From contig JAWZYU010000732.1 in NCBI GenBank assembly GCA_038380435.1, positions 1 to 64,000 of the forward strand: a stretch of 64,000 nt of DNA, given 5' to 3'. Made by a program: the position numbers and the translations under genes. This DNA comes from Ryuthela nishihirai (lineage: Eukaryota > Arthropoda > Arachnida > Araneae > Heptathelidae). Under the pieces are notes generated by a model. The model worked only from the letters and a program-made list of their open reading frames with translations, searched no databases and was not told the origin of the DNA. Of the stretch, positions 57,263 to 64,000 are shown piece by piece; within the stretch, counting starts at the first letter, position 1; each line of letters begins with the position of its first letter.

Positions 57263-59089
57263 TTTTGTCATCATCATCATCATCCTCAAGCAGCCATGGG
57301 CTACGGAGGTCCAACCAGACCGTGCAATTTAGTTCTCCAAGCAAGTCTATCCTGAGCTACATCTACTGCATCTGGCCACTGCACACCAATTCTAACAAGG
57401 TCCTGTTTGACATTGTCTGCCCACCGCATCCTAGGTCTCCCCTTCTTTCTGAGGCCTTTAGGCACACTGTTCATAACCCTATTCGCCAATCTATAATTAT
57501 TCATACGGGCAACATGGCCAAACCAACGGAGTCTCTCTCTGCACAATATGCTGCTTAAAGGAGGTTGCAAACTCCTTTTCCTAATCTCATCATTAGTTAC
57601 AAAGTTGAACCATCTAATGCCCAAGATACTGCGTAAGCATCTGGAATCAAAAGCATCTAGTTTCCTGTTATCTTGTTTACAAAGTGTCCAAGTTTCACTA
57701 CCATAACTAATCCTAGAAAGAACCAAACTATTATACAGTCTAATTTTAGTCTTTAGGTGTATACGCCTATTTCTCCACACTCTCCATAGGTTCTTAAAAG
57801 TCCCAGCAGCAATCCCTATTCGTCTGTTAATCTCATGCCGCACATCACCATTATCTGTTACATAGCTCCCAAGATAATTAAACTGTGACACCTGCTCAAG
57901 ACTGCAACCATTCAGATTAACTGAATCACAGCCTGCCTGACCAATTTTCATCACTTTAGTTTTCTCTCTGTTTATAACCAAACCTACTCTACTACCAGTC
58001 TCATCAACAGCTCGAATGAAAGAGTTCATCTCATCAACATCATTTGCCAAAAGGGCTAAATCATCAGCATAATCTAAATCAGAAATTTTCGTATCTCCAG
58101 CCCATTTAAGGCCAAAATCTTTCCCTCGAAGTGAATTTCGCATAACATAATCAATAACCAAGCTAAAGAGAAAAGGAGACAAAATGCACTCTTGTCGAAC
58201 ACCAGAAGTAATGCTAAACCAATTGCTACAAGCCTTACCAACTCTCACACACGACTCAGTGTTATTATAGAGAGCTTTCATAATGTTAACTAACTTGTCT
58301 GGTATACCATATGATCTCACAATCAACCACAAATTATGACGATCAATAGAGTCGAAAGCCTTTTTGAAATCAACAAAGCTAGCAACCAAAGGTTTCTGAA
58401 ACTCTAAACATTTCTCAAGAATCTGCCTAAGTGAAAATATCTGATCCACACATCCCCTACCACTTCTGAATCCACATTGCTCATCACGCAATTGACTGTC
58501 AACTAGATTCTTAATTCTATTAAGCACAATCATGGAAAGAACTTTACCTGGAACAGAGAGTAGGCTGATACCCCTATAGTTATCATAAGAACTGCGATCA
58601 CCTTTTTTGAAAATAGGGACAACAATAGCTCTGGTAAAATCCTTAGGAACCATGCCCTTATCATAAAAGATATTCAGAATTTCAGTCATCCAAGTGATAA
58701 CCGAAACATTCCCAGCTCTAAGTATTTCCGTAGTAATTTCATCTACCCCTGGGGATTTATGAAGTTTAAGTTTAGAAACAGCCAAAATAACTTCAGATTG
58801 TGTTATAGGGCCAACATTAAAGCCAACAATGCATCTATCATCATTGCAAACAATGGGAGTAGAACTAACTACATTGTTTAGAACATCACTGAAATGCTCA
58901 GCCCACCTAGCCATGACAGAATCCTCACCTTCTATAACCTTACCTTGTTTATATTCAATCCCTGTATGCCTGTCCGTTTTCTACCACATAAAACATTAAC
59001 TATCTGGTACAGCTATCTGTTGTTGTGCTGTCTAACTGCTTCCTCGGCTTTGTCAGCCAAACCATCAAGCCAAAGATTCTTATCAGCAA
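57263..59089 (-). mobile_element. RTE LINE copy 3, 5'-truncated
   Basis: The copy begins with a short (ATC)5 tail complement and ends where the coding region has lost its endonuclease. It is inserted within the TTTTGCCAA array. A Glu-to-stop change and a 1-bp deletion sit upstream of the remaining frame. Confidence 0.95.
57301..58914 (-). pseudogene. RTE reverse transcriptase and C-terminal region, 537 codons open
   Basis: From ATG at 58914 the frame runs uninterrupted to TAG. It keeps SFVDFKKAFDSID, SPFLFSLVIDYVM, DLDYADDLALL, NYLGSYV and the C-terminal YGSETW and RLRWFGHVARM. The RT catalytic aspartates are all present, but the missing endonuclease makes the copy non-autonomous. It shows Arg (CGA) at the position where the copy at 31521-34721 has its stop. 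One difference, GVRQE for GVRQG, lies next to the conserved box before SPFLF. Confidence 0.93.
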
Positions 59090-59945
59090 CTCTCCTTAAT
59101 TTCACAAACCCAATCTCAAATATCACACCTCGCCTATATTTCACCGAGTGGATTCGAATTTTGCCAACTCACCTACATTTTGCTAACTCGCCATAATTTT
59201 ACAGAAAATATCGCAATTTTTACATCTTCCCTGAATTTGCCAAGTCACTTCGAATTTCATCAACTCTCCTTAATTGCACAAGATAGGCACAATTTTCACA
59301 ACTCCCCTGTATTTTACCAAGTGGCTTCGAATTTTGCCAACTGCCGTACATTTTGTTAAGTTTCCTCGATTTGTCCAACACTCCTAAATTTCACAAAATA
59401 AATTCAAATTTTCATAAATTGCCTATATTTTACCAAGTGGATTCAAATTTTGCCAAGTTTCCTCGATTTTGCCAATTCTCCTTAATTTCACAAAAACAAT
59501 CTCAATTTTCACAACTCGCCCGTATTTTACCAAATGGATTCGAATTTTGCCAAATTTCCTCGATTTTGCCATCTCGCCACAATTTTACAGAAAAAAAAAT
59601 CTAAATTTTTACATCTCACCTGATTTTTGCAAAATCACTCTGAATTTTGCCAACTGCCCCTAGATTTTGCCAACTCGCCATAATTTTACAGAAAAAAATC
59701 TAAATTTTTACATCTCACCTGAATTTTGCCAACTCACCTGTATTTTACTACATGGCTTCGAATTTTGCCAACTGCTCTAAATTTTGCCATCTCTCCATTT
59801 TCCAAACTGCTCTAGATTTGCCAAGTTGCCTCGATTTTGACAACTCCCCTTAATTTTCCAAAAAAAAAATTACAGAATTTCACAACTCATCTAGATTTAC
59901 GAAGTCGCTTCGAATTTTGCCAACTCCGAGTTACTTTGGGAGGGA
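59090..59945 (+). repeat. TTTTGCCAA-type degenerate minisatellite, right part
   Basis: About 850 bp consists of units of roughly 20-23 bp (TCGAATTTTGCCAACT, AATTTTACCAAGTGG), AT-rich and poorly conserved. Open frames here are artefacts of the repeat. Confidence 0.9.
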
Positions 59946-59974
59946 GCCTCCTCCCCCCATGGCTACGCCCCTGA
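59934..59974 (-). mobile_element. hAT-like terminal sequence at the array edge
   Basis: The minus strand reads CAGGGGCGTAGCCATGG followed by a GC-rich stretch, a typical hAT terminus. The partner end was not located. Confidence 0.55.
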
Positions 59975-60215
59975 TTTCAAACTTTTGGGATTCACAGCTA
60001 CAGAGGGCGTTCAAAACGTTCTTGACATGTCTCTGTAAATGAGAACTAGTTCCTCCGAAGTTAACGAGTTACGACTTGTTTGAAAGTTTGCTTAAACTTG
60101 TCATTACTTGTTAAAAACAAAAGTCGTGTCATCAAACAAAAGTCGTGTCATCATTTCTCTCTTCGTTGGCGGCGCGTAAGTACGGTCTGTAAAATCTGCA
60201 TCGTTGCTATGGAGC

Positions 60216-60567
60216 CAGGGCCGGACTTAAACGTAAGCTAACTAAGCTACAGCTTAGCCCCTCACAATTATGAAGGGCCTCAAAAATTCGTTGGTAGTTT
60301 ACTGTGTTATCAATTGTTTTTATGCTCAAATTAATCTGTTTGTGCAAACCACTGTTCATATCAGCTTTACACAGCCATTATTGCATACCAAGTGTTATAA
60401 CGTTTCATTACATCAATTTCACATTTATTTAATATATTCTTCAATTGGAATAATAAATGTATAAATTATTTCGACCTTCTAAACTTTGGTGCCTCTTGAA
60501 CTTATTGTAACTTAGATCCTCATAAACTTCATAGCTTAGGGCCACAGAAGATCAACGTCCGGCACCG
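60216..60567 (+). mobile_element. 352-bp non-autonomous hAT element inside mariner
   Basis: The ends are CAGGGCCGGACTT and, inverted, CGGTGCCGGACG. The 8-bp target duplication is TATGGAGC (60208-60215) and TATGGAAC (60568-60575), one mismatch. No transposase is encoded; the interior is AT-rich. Confidence 0.92.
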
Positions 60568-60568
60568 T

Positions 60569-61610
60569 ATGGAACCTACTAAAGACGAGCAAAGATTTTA
60601 CATTTTCACAAAGATGAAGCTTGGGGGACGATACAAAAAAAAAATCATGCCAATTTATCACAAGCATATGGGGATTATGCCTGTTCATATGACACTGTTA
60701 TGGGATCGATGCACAAATTCAGAAGATAGCAGAGCTTCGAAGACTTCTCTCGTGCAGGAAAACCAAAGGAGGCCATGAATGAGAGAACTATCGTTGTGTT
60801 CGTGAACTCAATTAAGGGAAACCCACATATCACCGTTTAGGTAATAAATTTAGATGTCAGTGTATCGATTGGCATTGTGGATACAACTATTCATCAAGAT
60901 TTAAAGTTCCGAAAGAACAGCAAAAAAAGGGCTAGAGTCAACTCTAGCAGGAAGATGCTGGCAGTATTTGAATCTAGTGACTCCAGACGGTAAACATACA
61001 TTTTCACGTGATGAGACGTGGTTTATTACTATACAACAGAAAGATCGACCACTGTGTTTGGGTTGCGGAAGATGAACCGCATCCCAAAATCCTCCGACAA
61101 AACTTTCACTCAAGGAAGAGGATGTTCACAATTTTTTTTAATTCCCAAGGAGTAATAGCCATGAACATCGTAACTGAAAAAATGATTATAAATGGATAAT
61201 ACTACACCAATATTGTTTGGCCCAAAATGGTTAAGGAGACGATGGAGCAGCACCCAACAACAGGCGTGTCAAGGGTTCTCCATCTTCATGACAATGTCAG
61301 TGCTCACAAAATCCAGCAAGTTGCGGCCTATCAGGAAAAGGAAAAAAATCAAACAGCTACCCTATCCTGCATATTCGCTCGATCTTGCACCATGAGATTT
61401 TTGGTTGTTTCCAAAAATTAAAAAGGAACTTGCAGGTAAGACTTTTTTAAGGGAACAAAACCTTGCAAAACGCATTCATTCAGAGTTGTGGAGTACTTTG
61501 TTCCGAACCATGAAACATTCTAGAATTGGCATAGACGTCTGCAGCTTTGCATAGATTCTGGAAGAGAGTACTTTGAAGGACAGTAAAAGTTTGGTATGAA
61601 GTAAGTGCAA
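60569..61610 (+). pseudogene. mariner transposase, frameshifted
   Basis: It starts MEPTKDEQRFYIFTKMKLG. The first catalytic block DETWF lies near 61010, the second LHDNVSAHKIQQ near 61286, and the third YSLDLAP near 61375, followed by FPKIKKELAGKTF. Several frameshifts and stops separate them, and about 14 nt seem to be lost between the second and third Asp relative to the usual DD34D spacing. Confidence 0.9.
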
Positions 61611-61662
61611 TGGTTTTTTGTTCTGCAGATGCATGTCAAGAACTTTTTGAATGCCCCTCGTA

Positions 61663-62015
61663 TCTTGAACAATATTGAATTGCCTGTAATTCGATTTTTA
61701 CTTTTTGCTTTTAAAGTTGTTTTGGACTTATTCTGGTATTGTTTTTTTGTCTTCCAAACTAATCATGCAATCTAACCAGTTTTCAATTTCCAATTTCTCC
61801 TAACCCTTCTTTGACACTATTTAGGAAAATTATACAACAGCTAATTAATTTAGCTAATTATTTAATAATAAAATTGCCAAACATGGGCGTCCGCAGAGAG
61901 CATATTCTCTCTTGGAAATGTGATGTTTTAAGTTATTTATATTTTTGCTATTGGTATATGTTACTATTCTTTTCCGTAGCAGTTTATAAAAACGGGAAGA
62001 GATATTATTAAATGT
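61663..62015. other. Unassigned AT-rich sequence
   Basis: No gene or element is recognised between the mariner and hAT elements. Confidence 0.5.
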
Positions 62016-62023
62016 ATTATAAG

Positions 62024-62850
62024 TAGAGTCCTGCGCGGATGCAGATATCTATATCTGCATCCGCGCAGGTGGCAGATACCACCTGAGTGGCAGATATCTA
62101 TATCTGCATTGAAAAGCTCTGGGCGATAAAAGATTAACCTTAATGTGGATAGTGGATAAAAACAAGTTGTTAACGCGGATGGCGGATAAAGTGTCGTATT
62201 TGATAAGATATGTAGAAACATGAGCAAACATTATTGTATAGTGATGGCTAACACGAGTGAAAAATCTACTTGATATATTGTTAAAAACAAACCCTGTTTG
62301 AAAATTTAATGATGATATTCATTCCAAAAAATTGTCCATTGGGATAAAGTTACAAGCTAGAAAAAACTTATCCTCTCTGAAAGAAGCGATCTTTTTAGTT
62401 GGCACTCGCAAATATACATTGGACTTCAAGCATTTGCTGGGTTATTTTGGGTTGTTTTACCTCTGAGTGGCACTTTTTTGCACACCATGGGCTAAATGGC
62501 CAGGTCACATGGACCCCGAAGGCTCAGAGAAGGTTGGGGGAGGGGACCCACTGGAACTGCTGTTGGGAGACAGATGGTAGCCTCCCGTCAAGGCCATCCA
62601 GCGTGTTCTTTAACGTGCACAGGGTATGGCTCTCCCACACACGGGATCACGGCTTAACGTCCCATTCGACGGACGGCGGCCTTTCCAAGCCCATCGGTGT
62701 CCCCTACTGACCGTGGGCAGGACGGGGAATCAAGCATTTGCAAAATCTCGACTGTTATTAAGTAGGAAATATACGCTGAATGCTGATCAAGTTTTGCGGA
62801 TAAGATCTTGCGGATGCCGATAGGTCTTTCGTTATCTGAGCAGGGCTCTA
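62024..62850. mobile_element. hAT-like element with hairpin-rich end
   Basis: The ends are TAGAGTCCTGC and GCAGGGCTCTA, with 8-bp flanks ATTATAAG (62016-62023) and ATTATAAA (62851-62858). Just inside the left end, CCTGCGCGGATGCAGATAT and its complement form a 19-bp stem with a 2-nt loop (62033-62072). GCGGAT-type repeats occur at both ends. Removing the SINE gives about 520 bp, so it is non-autonomous. Confidence 0.88.
62438..62729 (-). mobile_element. tRNA-derived SINE family 1, copy k, lacking the tRNA head
   Basis: The copy keeps the tail and body but stops before the tRNA-like head, right at an exact 12-bp target duplication TCAAGCATTTGC (62426-62437 and 62730-62741). The truncation therefore happened during insertion. 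Confidence 0.96.
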
Positions 62851-62858
62851 ATTATAAA

Positions 62859-63300
62859 AAAAAAATCACAGTAATTCTTTATAAAAAAAAATTTCACTCT
62901 TTGAAAGATTCTTGCCCCTCTCTACAGAAATTTCTGCGAATGCCACTACGTTCAGTTAATTTTTATGATCCTGCAAAGCACGATACTTTTTAATAACTCT
63001 AGCAACTTTATTGTAGCTATGGATATTTAAATAATTTGTGACTCTTTAGAAATATTCATAAATTAATGGAATTCATTAACGTGGCATAATTTGTAGATCA
63101 TTATGATGTAAAATAAAGAAATTATTAAAGAGAGTATTGATTTTGAATATTACTAAGCACTATTCAGAGGAAGTGCTTAAAATGCTACACCTCCTTAAAT
63201 TTTTGGAAGCTCAAAATTGAAAAATGATGAAACTATTACAAAAACAGTTGCAGCCTATCACGGTATAAAATACGGGGTATGGCCTACCTTTTTTTTTTTC
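62859..63300. other. Unassigned AT-rich sequence
   Basis: I see nothing recognisable; it contains A-runs and T-runs. Confidence 0.45.
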
Positions 63301-63311
63301 TATTTTTTGCA

Positions 63312-63535
63312 GTACCAAGCTGAAAACACCGGTTCCCGTCCGATCACCGAAGCAGCTTTGGGCGCGGTCAGTACCTGGGAGTATGACCACCTGGGAACAC
63401 GGCGTGCATCTGGCAAAAATCTGCTGAGGACCCGCCATCCTCACAGATCCCTCTACTATGGCGTAATTAAACTGACAGGCTCCTGTCAGACCTCTGTGGC
63501 AAGCAGCTGCTTGAGGAGGTATTTATTTTTTTTAA
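63312..63535 (+). mobile_element. 5S rRNA-derived SINE sharing the SINE family 2 body
   Basis: The first ~105 bp read like 5S rRNA from about its 15th base: ACCAAGCTGAAAACACCGG, GTCCGATCACCGAAG, GGGCGCGGTCAGTACCTGGG and ACCTGGGAACAC. Next come TTCTGCTGAGGA-type body sequence, CCATCCTCACAGA and the tail CTGTCAGACCTCTGTGGCAA with GCTGCTTGAGG. The flanks TATTTTTTGCA (63301-63311) and TATATTTTGCA (63536-63546) match in 10 of 11 bases. It lacks the 5S 5' end, so it is not a functional 5S gene. Confidence 0.9.
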
Positions 63536-63855
63536 TATATTTTGCAACCACGAAAGAATAAACATTAAATATACTATTCAGCAAACGATGAAATTAAAAG
63601 TCAATTTGTGATCAGTTCCCCCTCCCCTCCCTCCATGTAGCGTGGTCATTTGTCTTAACCACTCTACTGCATGCGGCGTGGCAATATCTTTTCTCCGAGG
63701 TTATTGAAAGAAAAAAAAATCTTCGGTTTAGCACCCCTCTAATATGCACCTAAACCTGAGGGATTTGGGCTGGCTCGTCTTTCGGTTCCGGAATTCCCTA
63801 CTTTGAGACTGCTTTTGCTCTTTTACTTATGTTCCATATTCTTCTAGCCACCCAT

Positions 63856-64000
63856 ACTCCCATAGCCGAGTGGTTAGCGCGCTTGGCTACTGAACTAAAG
63901 GACCTGGGTTCGAGTCCCGGATAAGGCATGGCTGTTTGTGTCGTTTTTCTGCTGAGGGTCATGCCATCCTCTCAGACCTTCTACTATATAATGGCATATT
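63856..64000 (+). mobile_element. SINE family 2, tRNA-headed copy, cut by the window edge
   Basis: The head has A box TAGCCGAGTGGTTAGCGCGC and B box GGGTTCGAGTCCC. The body TTTTTCTGCTGAGG and CCATCCTCTCAGACCTTC follows. The tail lies outside the window. Confidence 0.9.

Larger units (their letters stand above)
60001..61660 (+). mobile_element. mariner element with intact ends, interrupted by a hAT element
   Basis: The ends CAGAGGGCGTTCAAAACG and, inverted, CGAGGGGCATTCAAAAAG share the inner TTCTTGACATG. TA dinucleotides flank both sides (59999-60000 and 61661-61662). Without the 352-bp insertion and its 8-bp duplication the element is 1.3 kb, the usual mariner size. Confidence 0.94.

Noticed and set aside
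59353..59663. Repetitive frames such as those starting at 59353 and 59469
   Set aside because: They are by-products of the TTTTGCCAA minisatellite.
63312..63420. A functional 5S rRNA gene
   Set aside because: The 5' 14 or so bases are missing, there is no T-run terminator at the 5S end, and the sequence continues into a SINE body with flanking duplications.

Overview
This is a eukaryotic, animal-type window. It has no operons, a long split gene whose exons use GT/AG boundaries, and intron-loaded transposons: RTE-type LINEs, Tc1/mariner, hAT, Tigger/pogo, tRNA-derived SINEs and a 5S-rRNA-derived SINE. The transposon mix suits an invertebrate, but I cannot place the species from sequence alone.

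Region 1 (1-17728) is one satellite array of about 120 head-to-tail monomers of 147 bp. It contains recurring diverged three-monomer cassettes and long internal duplications of whole monomer numbers. Its right edge decays into diverged monomers. The array runs off the left end of the window.

Region 2 (17729-21330) holds about 1.3 kb of sequence I cannot assign, then a fold-back element (about 19043-20430) with a SINE inserted in each arm, then AT-rich sequence up to the 3' end of a host gene.

Region 3 (about 21.3-54.2 kb) is the body of one minus-strand host gene, which I identify as an OTUD6B-type OTU-domain deubiquitinase. Nine coding exons (818 bp) can be assembled with matching phases and consensus splice sites. 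They include a 20-nt microexon that splits the catalytic cysteine codon. The 5' exon with the start codon was not found and may lie beyond 64 kb. The introns carry a near-intact 3.8 kb RTE retrotransposon (31094-34911, one nonsense codon, 10-bp target duplication, (GAT)41 tail), two further RTE copies, several dead Tc1/mariner-superfamily copies, a Tigger duplication, a tandem and inverted array of tRNA-like units, and many SINEs.

Region 4 (54.3-64.0 kb) lies upstream of the identified exons. It contains a degenerate CAATTGACAC-type array, a degenerate TTTTGCCAA-type array split by a truncated RTE copy, a mariner element (60001-61660) with a hAT element inserted exactly at its transposase start codon, a hAT-like element (62024-62850) with a 5'-truncated SINE inside it, and two SINEs that share one body but have different heads (5S rRNA and tRNA).

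The main relationship visible is parasitic. The second SINE family ends in the same roughly 27-nt 3' sequence as the RTE LINE, which suggests the RTE enzyme moves it. The only gene that clearly belongs to the host is the OTUD6B-like gene.
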